A DNA stretch of 64,000 nt from Mesostigma viride (GCA_009746045.1 RPFO01000406.1:193501-257500), one strand, 5' to 3'. Shown: positions 1-11,834, counted from the stretch's first letter. The notes: generated by a model from the letters alone, not told the origin. Translations and numbers: made by a program.

Positions 1-612
1 ATGGACTCGGTGGGAGCCTCCTCCGCAGCGGGCTCCTTGAGCTCGACGTTGTTAACGCGTCGGGGAGGTGCGGTAGAGCGATGATAGGGGACTCCACGCC
101 CACGCCTTTCGATCTGCTCGGCCACCTGGAGTAGGTAGCGCTTAATCTTGTCCATGTTCCAGGTATAGCCCAAGGCTTGTGGGCGTACCGACGCATGACC
201 TCGTCTAGAAGGAGAGGGTTGAGGGCCTCCAGAAATCTGGCCTTGTACTCGGGGCCGGTGAGGTCATGGATGCGGGTGCACAAGCCCTCGAACGCTGCCA
301 GGAAGTCCCTATGTAAAGGGCAGGTTACCGTGCCGGAATTTGCCGAAGGCCGGCAAAGCGCTTTTGGATCTCCGGCATCTGGTGGAACTAGCTTAACCTG
401 GATGCGGTCCATCAGCTCCTCTACCGTGCGTGGGTAGGAGTGAGACGCTATGCTCTCGCAATGTAAGATGCCGGTGACAGAGGGATCCATGCAGGCTGTG
501 ATGATTAGGGAAATGAGGTCTTCCGTGGCTAACTCCCAGTTGTGGTGGTTGGACCAGATGTAGTAGGTGCGGTTGACTAGGCGTTTCCACTCGTCTGTCT
601 CGTGTGGGGACA
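1..612 (-). mobile_element. Ty3/gypsy gag fossil, downstream half, continues off the left edge
   Basis: Reading the minus strand gives a retrotransposon Gag capsid region. It aligns well with the Gag encoded at 3942-6053 in this window, for example around NWELATE and MDPSV and the YPRTVEEL block. The matching upstream half of the same gag lies on the same strand at 49571-50214. The residues on the inner side of each fragment are neighbours in the intact relative, so the 49-kb unit between them was inserted into this gene. The element must run on to the left of the window. It is the oldest layer of the nest, since it was in place before the 49-kb unit arrived. It is treated as a fossil. Confidence 0.85.
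609..612. repeat. Target-site duplication gaca, left copy
   Basis: The four bases gaca directly precede the left terminal inverted repeat of the 49-kb unit. The same four bases directly follow its right terminus at 49567-49570. Both copies sit at the break point of the same gag gene, as expected for a cut-and-paste insertion with a 4-bp staggered cut. Confidence 0.85.
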
Positions 613-685
613 GGGTGGTCCCACGCGGAATGGGGTCATTTTTGGCGCATTTTGCAAGAAAAAAACGCTAGTTTCAATCGTCCGA
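613..685 (+). repeat. Left terminal inverted repeat of the giant transposon
   Basis: It starts GGGTGGTCCCACGCGG and continues AATGGGGT, identical to the right end for 24 bases. The two ends then share a TTTTGCAAG block with an A-run, and TTTCAATCGTCCGA. The left copy is longer than the right by about 9-12 bases just inside the identical 24 bases. Positions 686-906, between this repeat and the end of the minus-strand gene, hold no ORF I can support. Confidence 0.85.
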
Positions 686-906
686 TCGCGTTTTTTCGCG
701 CGAATTTGGCGTCCGATCGCGTATTTTCGAGCTAATTTGGTGTCATAATGCTTAATTCATGTCAATTTGAGCGTACATTCCACATCGAGAGGCTTGAAAG
801 TTAGTAATTCATGTAAATTTTACGTGGAGAGACTCGACATCATCCTAACCTTTGTATTAACCATAGGACGAGCATTGCCAGCGCATGTCCAAGTGCTAAC
901 TTTCCC

Positions 907-1908
907 TCAAGCTTTCGAGGGCCTCTTCCGTAATTTCGCTTCCGCAATCTGCTGTTCCGTTTTCGACTTCCTCCTCTTGCTATCGATCTCCTTTGCAGGC
1001 GCCCAGACTTCCACATCCTTCCAGCTCTTGCCATCCGTCAGCTTTACCACCTTCATCGCGTAGTCCAGCGGCATCCACCACAACTTGTTCTTCAACTTCC
1101 CTCCCTTCTCGCCCTCAGCGAAAAACTTAAATGCGACGTCCCTCCACTTGGTGTCGTATTCAGACACCTGCCCATAAAGCATGACATCTTCTAGCTTGGC
1201 ATACATTGGCGTAGCCGTATCCTTGTTCCCTGCTTGCATAATGGCTGAAGTCCACCCATCACACCAAAAGGCCTCTGGTGCTCCGAACCCCATTTCCCCG
1301 TCCATAAGTCTCATTTCCAACGTGGGCTTCTCATCATCCTCATCGCCCGCCTGACTGTCTTCCGCCCCCTTAGGCTCCTCCCGTCCGGAAGTGTCAGCAT
1401 GTACAGCCGCTGGTCCGAAGCCCACCGCCACATTTGCAAAGCGAAGTAACTGCTCCACATCCTCCTTACCTGCGAGCAAACCGATCATGCCATCAACGCA
1501 TGACTAAAATCGAGTTAGTAGAAATCGGACTGCCAACCGTAAAAAATCAAAACACTCGACATACCAGAATTCACTCGCAGATTTTTTCTTACCCTTTTTG
1601 GCCTTTTCCTTCGACCTCTGCTCGGAGGTAGACCCCGTCTGGGGGTGGGGGGCAGGCGCCGGGGCGGGTTTGGCGGGCTCGGCAACCTTGGCAGTCTTCG
1701 CGGTCTTGGGTAACTTCTTGGAAGCAACGCTCTCCTTTCCCCCGTCCTCCTCCTCTCCGCCGCCATCCTCCTCCTCCTCCTCCTTCTCATCGTCCGAATC
1801 TGAAAGCACAACTGCTTTTCGACGCCGTTTCTGAGGCAGGGCAGGCTTGGCAGCCTTCCCCACCTTGGCCGATTTCTTGGAAGCAACGTGCTCCGCAGCC
1901 TTCCCACC
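907..1908 (-). CDS. Large SR-rich gene of the giant transposon, 3' part
   Basis: This is the C-terminal end of the gene that starts at 29514; it is cut off from the rest by the chromovirus at 1909-21953. Positions 1908-1565 continue the interrupted lysine- and acid-rich exon, with a run of Asp and Glu after VVLSDSDDE, a nuclear-type charged region. A GTATGT donor lies at 1564-1559 and a TTTTAG acceptor at 1504-1509. The last exon, about 1503-907, encodes roughly 195 residues including LWWMPLDYAM and ends in a basic tail before the stop. The reading phases across this 61-bp intron do not match simply, so its exact borders are uncertain. I recognise no family. Confidence 0.6.
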
Positions 1909-2576
1909 TGTTACGGCCCAGACCTTTGTATGGGCGTAACAATGCCTTCAATAAATAAGTCGAAAGTCATTTGTTATTCGTTTGGGACTTTCGATAGCTC
2001 GCTTTCATAGTCCGCCGGACTATAGGACTCAGTTCGGGACTTATTTGGGAATTTGTCCTAAGTTCGGGACTTGTGTGTGTTTATTTGGTACTTTGTATGT
2101 TCCGGACCAGTTATTTTGGGCCTAGCCAGAAGTACGAGATCTTCTAGGGGCCGGACCGGCCCTAGACGTCAGACAGAACCTATTGGGGCTTGACGGCAGT
2201 ATCTGGAAGATCGGCGCGCATGTCGGCGCGCCTGCACACCAACTTGCCAGCTTGGTAGCGCAGCTAGGTGAAATTGGTCTGTGGACGATGGACTCTCTCT
2301 CTTTGGTTTGATGATTAATGAAACGAGTGTTGACGACTCTCTCAGACCAGGGGGCACTAATCCGGATGCCATTTGCCTCATGACATGCCGTGTTATATAG
2401 CTAGATTAATTAATCATGCTATAAGGCCTAGCTGAGGACAAACCGCTGCTCAGTTAGTCAATTTACTGCGATCTTTGCTTGCTATCGCGGTACGCGGATG
2501 CGCGGCTATGCCGGCTTATTAAACTGCACCTTATACTAGATTAGATCTTTCGCACCGTCCGGCACAGGACGTAACA
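1909..2576 (+). repeat. Chromovirus left LTR, 668 bp
   Basis: The sequence TGTTACGG...GTAACA is repeated at 12780-13380 plus 21883-21953. A diverged relative in reverse orientation, 52913-53545, is a solo LTR. Positions 2577-3294 form a leader with no ORF I can support. Confidence 0.93.
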
Positions 2577-3294
2577 CTGGATCGGAGGTAGTTCTACATG
2601 TAGAGGTTTTCCACAGGTGCTCGCGAAGAGCCCTCGTGTTTAAGCCGCAAGGTGCATTCTTAATAGCGCAGGGCCTGCGCTGGACCGGCCCAATATTTAG
2701 TGAGATAGAAAGCCGAGTTCGACCCGCCAGCCTGGGCAGCTGGCTGTGGTGAAAGGCGGCATCGTCTAGCTGAAAGGGCAGTCATAGTGTAGGGCTTAGA
2801 AGCATCACCTGTCGACTGGGCACCGACGGGGAGCTCGGCTCTGCACCACTACAAGGAATCGGCGCCACAAGCTAGGGAGGAAAGTCGGCTGCGCAACGCC
2901 AAGGTACGTTTTGTCATGCAGTATGTGGTAGTAGCTTGCAGCCAACCGCTTTGCTCCGACTCTCTTACCTGCAACGCGTAGGATGTGCGCCCATCCTTGT
3001 TGTTTTGTTTGTGAATTTGTCGTTTCTGTGACGTATTGTGACTAGCGTCCTGGCTGCGAAAGCTGTGGGCGCTGGTAGGGTGGTTTCCGTGGCTTCGTCC
3101 TTGCGAAAAGGCGGGCAGTTATCACGGAGGCTACCCTCTTGTATGGAATTAGGGGCGCGAAGCTCCTGATTTCTGTGATAGTGATTAGATTAGAGCCAGT
3201 TGGCATCCCACCCCTGTGACAGGTCACACACTAGAGGTAAAAAGGTTCCTTTCTCTTTTCTATCTCTGTCTGCTGGCAATAGACAACGTGTGTG

Positions 3295-3717
3295 ATGGCT
3301 AATAGTAATAATAGAAATAATAATAGATATAATAATGGACTTGGGGGTTGGGATAGTGATGTATCTAGGCAACTTTACTATGCTGTGGCACATGATGGAG
3401 GCACAGGGAAAGTAGGTATTTTCTATAGCTGGGTAGACTGCAAGAACTATATAGTGGATAGGCATAGGGCTATCTTTAAGGGATTCAAGACAGCATGGGA
3501 AGCAGATAGGTTTATCCAGGAATACATGACACGTCCAGTAGGCTTGCACGTAGAGGCACCACCTCAGGAGATTAGGACTCGCCCAATGCCTAGGGGCCGT
3601 AGCTGTGCACCCAATAGTGCAACAGTAGAGAGCAGGACGGGGGACACACAGGCTGTCACAGTCACGTTCAGCCAACTCACTGTCAGCACCCCACCTAGGC
3701 AGCCACCTAGTTTCTAG
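3295..3717 (+). CDS. Accessory ORF in the chromovirus: RNase H1 hybrid-binding (viroplasmin-like) domain
   Basis: This 140-residue ORF lies between the left LTR and gag. Residues 27-77 or so (YYAVAHDGG, KVGIFYSW, CKNYI, AIFKGF, EADRFIQEYM) match the N-terminal domain of eukaryotic RNase H1, also found in the caulimovirus P6 viroplasmin. That domain binds RNA:DNA hybrids or double-stranded RNA. The N-terminus is Asn-rich and the C-terminus is low complexity. No RNase H catalytic domain follows; the element's own RNase H is in pol. I chose the ATG at 3295. A role in handling RNA or reverse-transcription intermediates is inference. Confidence 0.7.
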   Translation: MANSNNRNNNRYNNGLGGWDSDVSRQLYYAVAHDGGTGKVGIFYSWVDCKNYIVDRHRAIFKGFKTAWEADRFIQEYMTRPVGLHVEAPPQEIRTRPMPRGRSCAPNSATVESRTGDTQAVTVTFSQLTVSTPPRQPPSF

Positions 3718-3941
3718 AGGAGTAGAGTACTAATTATAGCTTACTATATAATAGCTACATTAGCAGAATAACGTAGGGCAGTCGCTTGGTTGATTGCTTG
3801 TGGGCATGTGCATGGCATTTTCCTCCTTCTTCCTCTCTCCTTCCTTCCTTCTCTTGTGGATGTGGTACTGGTAAACATGCCGCGGGGTAAAAAGAAGATA
3901 CGCGGCACGCTAGGAGTCATTCCGAGGAGGGCGGTGTAGAC

Positions 3942-6053
3942 TTGGATAGGCAGGGCAGCCCAGAGTACCAAGTACAGGAGGTATCACAACAGGGCTCGTC
4001 CTACCAGCAAGGCAGTCCTGTAGGTCACCCAGGTGAGCTGGCTAGTACCTCCCGTGAGCCGCGAAGGCCACGAGGAGCGGATAGGATGGATAATAGCGAG
4101 GAATACCAGCCGCAGCGAATGCAGGCTGAGTATAACCAGCTGATGGAACGGGCAGGTGATGAGACCCGGCCCAGATCGAATCCCACGAGTGCAGCCCAGC
4201 ACCAGTCAGTGCAGCCGCAGCAACGCCCGCCCGGGCAGCCGCAGCAGCACCCAGTGCAGTCCCCACAGCAGCATTCGGAACAGCAACAGCCGTTGTCGCA
4301 GCAGTGGCAGCAGCATCCAGTACAGCAGCAGCAGCCACCGCCGCCGCAGCAGCAACAGTGGCAGCAGCAGCCAGTACAGCAGCAGCAGCCACCGCCGCCG
4401 CCGCAGCAACAGTGGCAGCAGCCGCAGCAGCTTCCGCCGTTGCAGCAGCAGCAGCAGCCGCTAAGCCAGCCGACCGGGTCGCAGATGTATGGTCCGCTTA
4501 GTCAGAACGCGACCTATTATCACGCGCAACGTGCCCAACGATTACAACATCCCTGGGCGAGCGGTCGACGGGTTTCTTTTGGCAGTGACCTGCAGTCCAA
4601 TGCGACATCGCTGTGGACCCAGGACGAGGCTAGGGTTCCACCGCCGGTATACGATGAGGCTGGGCCCGCGTCGTCCCATCCGGCGCGCAATGTCCCAGCA
4701 GCCGGACCTGCGCGGCCGAGCGTGTCGCATGGCAATAACCTCAACTTGAGTCGCATGGCACCCAGTGATCCTGGCTACGCGCATCCCTCGTCTGTCTGGC
4801 TACAACGCAGCGCGACTAGGTCAGCGCCTGCATCGGCAGATGACTCGTTGTCGATCTTTAATGTTCCGCCGTATCGCGCAGTGGGCGGACCTCGGGCCGA
4901 CGCGTTTAAGGCGCCGCCCATGCCTGACTTTAAACCAGTGCCCAAGCTGCGCGCGACTATGAACCCTCGCGAGATCGACGAATGGACGCGTATGTGGGTA
5001 CAGATCTACTGGGCGTGGTGCAACCACAATGGGTGGGAGCTAGCTACCGAGGTTCTTATCTCCTACGTCGTCACCAACTGCATGGATCCCTCAGTGGTCG
5101 GCATACTCAACTGTGAGAGTGTCGCGTCGCGCTTGTACCCTCGCACAGTAGAGGAGCTACTAGAGCGCATTGAGCGCAAGCTGGTGCCCCCTGACTGGAA
5201 GCTCCACGAGCGTCTGGCTTTTGCCAAGCTACGCCAAGGCACCACACCGTTCCGCGAGTTTCTGACAGAGTTTGAAGCATTCTCGGCTCGCCTTGAGGAC
5301 TTGACCTGGACCGAATATAGGTCGCGGTTCATTGAGGCGCTGAGTCCGGAGCTCCTAGATGAGGTGCTAAAGCGCTTTGCTGAGATACCGTGGGAGCAGT
5401 GGGATGTGATCGAGATCCAGCAGTACCTTCTAAAGGTGTCAGATGTGCTCGCACGCCGCCGCGCAGCGGTCACCTATCGGCATGCTGGTGCTGCACCGCG
5501 TCGCGTCCACTTCACTACGGTGGACCAAGATGGGTCCTCTGAGGACATTATCGACCACGAGCAGGAGGACGGCGAGTATGAAGCGCCCCAGGTCAATGCA
5601 ATCGATGCGTCCAAGGCGCGATGCTTCCGGTGCGGCGAGGTCGGTCATCTCAAGAAGGACTGCACGCGACCACCACGGGATCGCGATCGTGGCGACGAGC
5701 AGACGTCACCCCGTTTCTCCGGGCCTGCCTTCGGTAAGCGCCCGGAACAAGCACGGCGCCCAGACCGGCCTCGCAACGCGGGCGAGCGCGCAGCCAAGTT
5801 GCAGGACGCCCGGCAGCGTCCCACGCAGCACCAGACGCCCCGCGCTACGGGTCCTTCGTTCCAGCGGGTGAACCGCGAGTTGAATGAGTTGTTCTCACAG
5901 CAACAGGACTCGGGTAATGGCGCCTCGGGGGTTATGGATGGCAAGGCGGTCGCCGGCTATGGGCATGGCGACGAGGAGGATGAGGTAGAGGGGGAAGAGT
6001 GGACCGGGCGGTCGAACGAGGCGGTCTCCCGGCCCTCCGTTCCTCGTGCGTAG
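3942..6053 (+). CDS. Chromovirus gag
   Basis: The ORF has 703 codons. Residues of about 85-175 are a Gln/Pro-rich low-complexity stretch. A retrotransposon Gag capsid region follows at about residues 330-490 (WNHNGWELATE-like block, SRLYPRTVEELL). A CCHC zinc knuckle, CFRCGEVGHLKKDC, lies near residue 565. Gag builds the cytoplasmic particle and the knuckle binds the element RNA. The same gene family is split around the 49-kb unit (1-612 and 49571-50214). Confidence 0.9.
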   Translation: MDRQGSPEYQVQEVSQQGSSYQQGSPVGHPGELASTSREPRRPRGADRMDNSEEYQPQRMQAEYNQLMERAGDETRPRSNPTSAAQHQSVQPQQRPPGQPQQHPVQSPQQHSEQQQPLSQQWQQHPVQQQQPPPPQQQQWQQQPVQQQQPPPPPQQQWQQPQQLPPLQQQQQPLSQPTGSQMYGPLSQNATYYHAQRAQRLQHPWASGRRVSFGSDLQSNATSLWTQDEARVPPPVYDEAGPASSHPARNVPAAGPARPSVSHGNNLNLSRMAPSDPGYAHPSSVWLQRSATRSAPASADDSLSIFNVPPYRAVGGPRADAFKAPPMPDFKPVPKLRATMNPREIDEWTRMWVQIYWAWCNHNGWELATEVLISYVVTNCMDPSVVGILNCESVASRLYPRTVEELLERIERKLVPPDWKLHERLAFAKLRQGTTPFREFLTEFEAFSARLEDLTWTEYRSRFIEALSPELLDEVLKRFAEIPWEQWDVIEIQQYLLKVSDVLARRRAAVTYRHAGAAPRRVHFTTVDQDGSSEDIIDHEQEDGEYEAPQVNAIDASKARCFRCGEVGHLKKDCTRPPRDRDRGDEQTSPRFSGPAFGKRPEQARRPDRPRNAGERAAKLQDARQRPTQHQTPRATGPSFQRVNRELNELFSQQQDSGNGASGVMDGKAVAGYGHGDEEDEVEGEEWTGRSNEAVSRPSVPRA

Positions 6054-9000
6054 TGTCCCTGCCTACACGGATAGAGGTAGATGTAGGACAGGTAGATAAG
6101 ATAGCGCAAGTCAATAACGTCGGGCAGATAGACAGCTTAGATAAGGACACCCCGTTGGTAGCGAATACCAGCGTGGGCGCAGAATCAGTCGTTACAGTAG
6201 ATAGTCGCACCCCGCTTGTAGCGAATACAAGTGCGGATGCATCCTTGGGCGAGACTTCTGCTCCAAACACGCAGCCGGCCACGGGTAGCGCAGCGAGCTC
6301 CGACCAGCCTACGCGCGCAACTCCGGCTGGTACCCGCAACTTGCTCCTGTTTAGGGGAGGTCTGGCTGTACCGGGATCAGCATTAGACCCCTACCTCAAG
6401 GACAAGACCGTCATGGACGTGCAGTTCATGGTGGACACGGGTGCGTCTACGTCGTTCATCAACGAGGCATTGGCGCGTCGCGCAGGATACGACATCCGGC
6501 CACATGCGACAGTGGTGAATGTGACCTATTCAGATGGTCGCAAGAGCCCCTCGCCTGGTCGGGTTGATATCAAGGCTGTGATTCAAGGCATCCCTGTGGA
6601 GCTCACAGCCACGGTCGCACCGCTGGGAGCTGCCGACATCATCATCGGCATCGACTGGCTGGACGCGCAGGATGTGGACATTAGCATTCGGCGTCGCGTG
6701 GTGTGGTTCCCTGACGGTTCCTTTTGGAGCCCTGTCAGCGAATACCAAGTGCAGGGCCCCGACGTGCATAACATCACGCACGAGCGGGAAGTCACCCAGC
6801 CCCGCAACGCCTCGCAGATCCTCATGAGCCTCAAGTCACTGGAGAGTAAGCTGCGTCGAGGCAAGGAGTACTACATGTACCGTCTTGACCTCTCCAACAT
6901 AGAGGTTCTCCTTAATGAGATCGGCGTGGGGTTTACACCCGAGGAGACGGAGCGTTATAACGCGGTTCTAGCGCGACGGGAGAAGCTCTTTGACGAAAGC
7001 AAGCAGGAGTTTCCCCCGCACCGCTCAGTGCTCCACCGCATCCAGGTGAAGGAGGGCTATGGTCCCACGTCCTCCCCCATGTACCGCATGGGTCCAGTTG
7101 AGCTGGTGGAGCTGAAGAAGATCTTGATGGCGCTCTTGGAGCGGGGTCTCATCGAGCCTAGCAATAGCCCCTTCTCGGCTGGTGTGCTACTGGTCCCTAA
7201 GCCTGGGGGCAAGTGGCGGCTCGTCACGGACTACCGGAAGCTCAATGCTATCACGGTAAAGTCCAAGTACCCCCTTCCGCGCATCGACGATATCTTCAAC
7301 CGCGTCCAAGGAGCCACGTGCTTTACAGTCCTAGACTGCGCGGATGGCTTCTGGCAGCTTCGCATCGCCCCGGAGGATTGTCACAAGACGGCGTTCAACA
7401 CGCCCTTTGGGCATTACCAGTTTCGGGTGGCCGCGATGGGTTTGTGCAATTCCCCCGCGAGCTTCCAGATGCTCATGAACGACATCCTCCGCCCTGTCAT
7501 GGGAACCGCGCATCTCCGCAGGTTCCCGTGACCTCAAGGACCCCAACGGGGCGTGAAGCCCCCGTGGTCCTACAAGCGCACATGCGCTCTCGCGTACCTG
7601 GACGACATCCTCGTGTACTCCAAGACTTTCGAGGATCACTTAGAGGACGTCGACACAGTGTTGCGCATTATGGAAGAGGAGCATCTTTCGGTCCGCAAGG
7701 CCAAGGTCCGCGCTGGACGCAGCGTGCCCTTTTTGGGTCACACCCTCTCTGCCGCTGGCGTCGCGACGGACCCCGCCAAGATTGCTTCCATCCAACAGTG
7801 GCCGACCCCGACCGACGTCAAGGGTGTGCGCAGCTTTTTGGGTATCGCGTCATACTACCGACGCTTTATCCCCCGCTTCGCGACAATAGCTGCCCCCATC
7901 AACGCCCTCCTCAAGAAGGGTGTTCCCTTTGTCTGGTCGGAACCGTGCCAGCAGGCCTTCGAGGCCCTCAAGCACAGCTTGACCACAGCACCCGTGCTCG
8001 CTATCCCGGATCCGTCAAGGCCCTTTGTGGTGGCCACGGACGCGAGCAAGGTTGCGATTGGCGGCGTCCTCTGCAGGACCAGGGTCAGGGGTTACAGCCG
8101 GTTGAGTATATCTCCCGCACCATGATCCCCGCCGAGCGTAACTACCCGGTGCATCAGCAGGAGCTTCTTGCTGTGGTCTACTGCTGTCACACTTGGCGCC
8201 ATCATCTTCTCGGGGCTCAGTTTGACGTTGCGATTAGCGAGCAGGGGGACCTTGATCCCCACCGGCTGATCATCCACACGGACCATCGGCCCCTCACGCA
8301 TCTGCTCGCCCAACCTAACTTGACGCCCCGTCAGGCGCGGTGGATGGAGTACTTGTCTCAGTTTGCCCCTTTCAAAATTCAGTACGTGAAGGGTGCAGAG
8401 AATGTGGTCCCGGACGCCCTTTCTCGGCGGGCGGACTACGCAGATTTTTATGAGACTATGGACGTACTTCACACCACATGTGGCTCCGCGCAGGAGCCTG
8501 GCTCGCCTTGTGGCGACCCAGGGTCGCCGCACAGTCGCTATCTGTTCCACACCGGTCGCACGACCCAGGACGACCTGTCTCCCGACTGGGGGCCGCGCGC
8601 GAGGACGTGCGCGCCCCCGGGGAAAGGGAGGGGTCCCGGTCACGAGTGCCACTCAGCCACGTGGTACCGGCTCAGGGAATTTTTCACCTGCAGCGCATCG
8701 GGCCCCCTACCATTTTTTCGGAGTACGTGCACCAAACCCTTGAGGAGGAGGCGGACACGTACACGATCACTTCTGTCCTGGAGACGTTGATTAGTCGGTT
8801 CACTGTCACGGAGCCCGCGGCCTTAGAGGCAATCAGGTCGCACCCCAAGCAGATGGGCAAGCTCCCGTGCAAGTTCCAGGACGGGCGACTCTATGTCATG
8901 GTGAGGCCAGACTGCTGGCGCCTGTACGTCCCGGAGTTATGTCGAGCGGCTCTGCTCCATGAGCTCCATGACTCTCTCGCCGGTGGCCACCAAGGGATCC

Positions 9001-10288
9001 ACCGCTTGCTGCCACGGGCCAGAAAGAACTTCTATTGGCCAGGCATGCGAGAGTACATTGAGACGTACGTGCGCGAGTGTCCATCATGTCAGATCATGAA
9101 GTCCCGCAATACGGGCTCACAGGCGGTCCCCCAGACCCTACCAGACCCGATGGGCCCTTGGGATTCCCTGATGATGGATTTTGTTGGCCCCTTCCGGAAG
9201 ACCAAGAATGGCAACAGCATGATTCTGGTTTTCCTGGACCGTTTGACGCGCATGTGTCACCTGGCACCATGTCCGGCCGAACTCACGGCCGAGGCTTGCG
9301 CTAAGCTATACCTTCACCACGTGTTCAGGTACCACGGACTCAGCCGGCAATTCATATCGGACCGAGACAAGCTGTTCACGGCCCGCTTCTGGCAGGAGTT
9401 CTTTGAATGCCTGGGCACCAAGGTGTCGCTGGGGACAGCATATCACAGCTCGTCCTCCCACCTGGTGGAGAGGCTGAACCGCACAGTGCAAGAGACCATG
9501 CGCCACTACACCGACGCGGTGGGAAGCAACTGGGAAGAGTTCTTGGGTTTGGTGGAGTTCTCCCTGAATAACGCCCCCCAGGCAGCTCATGGCTTCACAC
9601 CATTCTTCCTCAACACGGGCAGGCATCCGCTCACGCCGACTGACCTTCTCACAAGCCCAGCCTTAGCTGAAAAGTCGGTCCGGCGAGACACCCTCGAAGG
9701 GGTGGAGAGGCTGCTGGTCCAGATGCGCCAGGCCCATGACAGTGCGGTCAAGGGCTACCGGGCCGCCGCAGAGCGCTACATGGCGAGGACTGCTGGCCGC
9801 CTAGATGCGCGCACGCCGGCCATCGAGGTGGGCGACTGGGTACTGGTGGAGGCCCCCGCCTAGGACGTTTCTCTGAGAAGGTAGAGGGTGAGCTCAAGAC
9901 AAAGCTCCGTCCTATGTTCCTGGGGCCACACAAGGTTCTGGAGAAGCTTGGAGATGTGATGTTCAAGGTGGACATCCCGAGCTCCTGGAACACTTCCTCC
10001 AACTTCCATCGAGACCAGCTCAAGTTATACCACCAGAACTCCATCCAAGGTCGGCTCAACCCGCCGGCCCCTGTCGAGTACAACCCCGAGACTGGAGAAC
10101 AGGAAGACGAGGTGGCCGAGATCGTGGACCACCGGGACATCAAGCGTGGGAGAGGTAGACAGCGACAGTATCGCGTACGGTGGCGTTTTGCTCAGCATGA
10201 TTACGAGGATTCGTGGCGAACCGAGAATGAGCTAGAAGGGTGTGAACGTCTGCTTCGCGAGTATAAGGCCAAGCATGCCCTCCACTAG
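5999..10288 (+). CDS. Chromovirus pol region: PR, RT, RNase H, integrase, chromodomain (broken)
   Basis: Protease lies around 6420-6670 (VDTGAST). Reverse transcriptase spans about 7060-7700 (KWRLVTDYRKLN, YLDDILVYS). RNase H follows at about 7930-8440 (IHTDHRPL). Integrase is at about 8930-9640, with an HHCC-type zinc finger and a DD35E-like core. A chromodomain closes the region at about 10110-10270 (QYRVRW, DSWRTE). The chromodomain puts this in the chromovirus branch of Ty3/gypsy, whose integrases are steered by chromatin marks. The region overlaps the end of gag. It carries a few breaks and looks inactive as it stands. Confidence 0.88.
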
Positions 10289-10883
10289 GCTACCGCGAAG
10301 GTAGTAGTGGTGGGGGCGCTATGACAACGGGCTTGATCACGTGTAGCCAGGATGCCGCGAAGGCACTTGTGTTATTCACGTCGATGTGTACGCACCATCG
10401 TGGTAATTGGGTATAAGAGCCTAGTATCAAGTGTACCCCTTTTTCACACTCACACGCCTTGAGTCGAGTGTGCGATGATCGCAGATGCTTCCACAGCAGC
10501 CCGACAGCGAGGAGCCAGGGATATCGTTGTTCGCTGACAACGTTGACTTGCGGATGGACATGGACATGAACGTCCCGCAGCCAGTGGCGGAGCCTAAGAC
10601 TCCTGACCAACGCCAGGTGCAAACAGGGCCGACTCGGCGAACGGGCGGTTCTGTCACACCTGCGGTGACACCGATCCAACAACGGGACGGTGATGCCGCG
10701 CGAACCATTCGGACCCAGGGAACGGGGGGATGACGGTTCTTGTCGGGACGGGACCGACCCGGCGAACGGGCGGCTCGACCGACCTGACCAAGCCGGTTCC
10801 GAGGTTATTGAGCGCAACCAGAAACGCTCCAAGGGGAACCGGATGCCCAGCGAGAAGTTAGACGTCGCGCATGTACGAACGAG

Positions 10884-11834
10884 GTGTCGGCGGGCAGCGT
10901 CTCCGCGGATTCCCAGAGTCCGCGCCGAGAGGCTCGAACTTACTCCGAGCGGGTGGCCCGCGTGGAGGCGTCCCGCGCCCATCTACCAGAGAGGCGTGGC
11001 CCGATACCAGCGGTGGGCTTTATATCTCCCGCGCAGGGGTCGTTGATCGTACAGCCGGCGCCATGGACGGTGGGCGCTTACGTCAGTGCGTTTCCCGGCC
11101 CACAACGAGTACGCCCCTTACGCGAGTTTCGGGGTGTTCCCGTCTACATTGAACTCCCACCACCGCCGTTCGTGGCCGTCGCCAGCGCGGACTATCACCG
11201 ACCGCAACCGCTGCACTTTGAGGCAGGAACCCATGCGTATGTGGAGCGAGGCTCCATGCGCGAGCTAGTCTGTTTCGACTTGCACCCAGGGAGGGCGGCC
11301 CCGCGACCCCAGGACTGCCTCGAATCGACGCCAGAGGGTTCTGGTACGCGTTACGGCCCCAAGCGGGAGCTGCCAAAATACATGGTAGATGGTAAACCTC
11401 GAAAGGTTGACTGTCCCAAGTATGCTCCGTGCGAGGGAGAGGCATTCCTCGACTGGGTTGTGCCCAACTTTGTGAGGGCTCCGGGCTTTCGCTTCAACGC
11501 TCTCCAGGTGCGCGTCGTAGTGTTGACCATGGCGGGGGGTTTCTTTGCGGAGCATGGATGTGGGGTTATTGATTGGAACGCGGGCACAATCATGTTCACG
11601 CACCCGCAATACCTGGCCGCATTCATGTCGTACTGGCCCACCGGGACGTGGGTAGACCTCGCTCAAACGCGCGCCAACGTGAACGAATACCAGCTCGCAT
11701 ACAATGCGGATCACCTCGCTAATCCCGGGAAGATCCTCGAGGAAATTGGTGAGCAGGGTCGCCAAGTACTCCACGAGTATCGTCAACGGAAGGCGCGGTC
11801 GGGAGGGGTGGGCCCTAGCATTGGAGGAATGTGA
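10884..11834 (+). CDS. Extra ORF between pol and 3' LTR of the chromovirus, function unknown
   Basis: This 316-codon ORF sits where envelope or accessory genes lie in other gypsy elements. It has no evident signal peptide or membrane segment, so I do not call it an envelope. A Pro/Arg-rich N-terminal third is followed by a folded-looking part with FRFNALQVRVVVLTMAGGFF and IDWNAGTIMFTHPQYLAAFMSYWPTG, then a basic helical tail. Shorter open frames lie just upstream (10485-10733). I recognise no family. It could be a captured host fragment or a lineage-specific accessory gene. Confidence 0.5.
   Translation: MSAGSVSADSQSPRREARTYSERVARVEASRAHLPERRGPIPAVGFISPAQGSLIVQPAPWTVGAYVSAFPGPQRVRPLREFRGVPVYIELPPPPFVAVASADYHRPQPLHFEAGTHAYVERGSMRELVCFDLHPGRAAPRPQDCLESTPEGSGTRYGPKRELPKYMVDGKPRKVDCPKYAPCEGEAFLDWVVPNFVRAPGFRFNALQVRVVVLTMAGGFFAEHGCGVIDWNAGTIMFTHPQYLAAFMSYWPTGTWVDLAQTRANVNEYQLAYNADHLANPGKILEEIGEQGRQVLHEYRQRKARSGGVGPSIGGM

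Noticed and set aside
4042-4501. Several Ala-, Leu- or Ser-rich frames over the Gln run of gag
   Set aside because: They are shadow frames of the CAG-rich repeat.
10884-11834. Envelope gene of an errantivirus-like element
   Set aside because: No signal peptide, transmembrane segment or furin-like site is seen.
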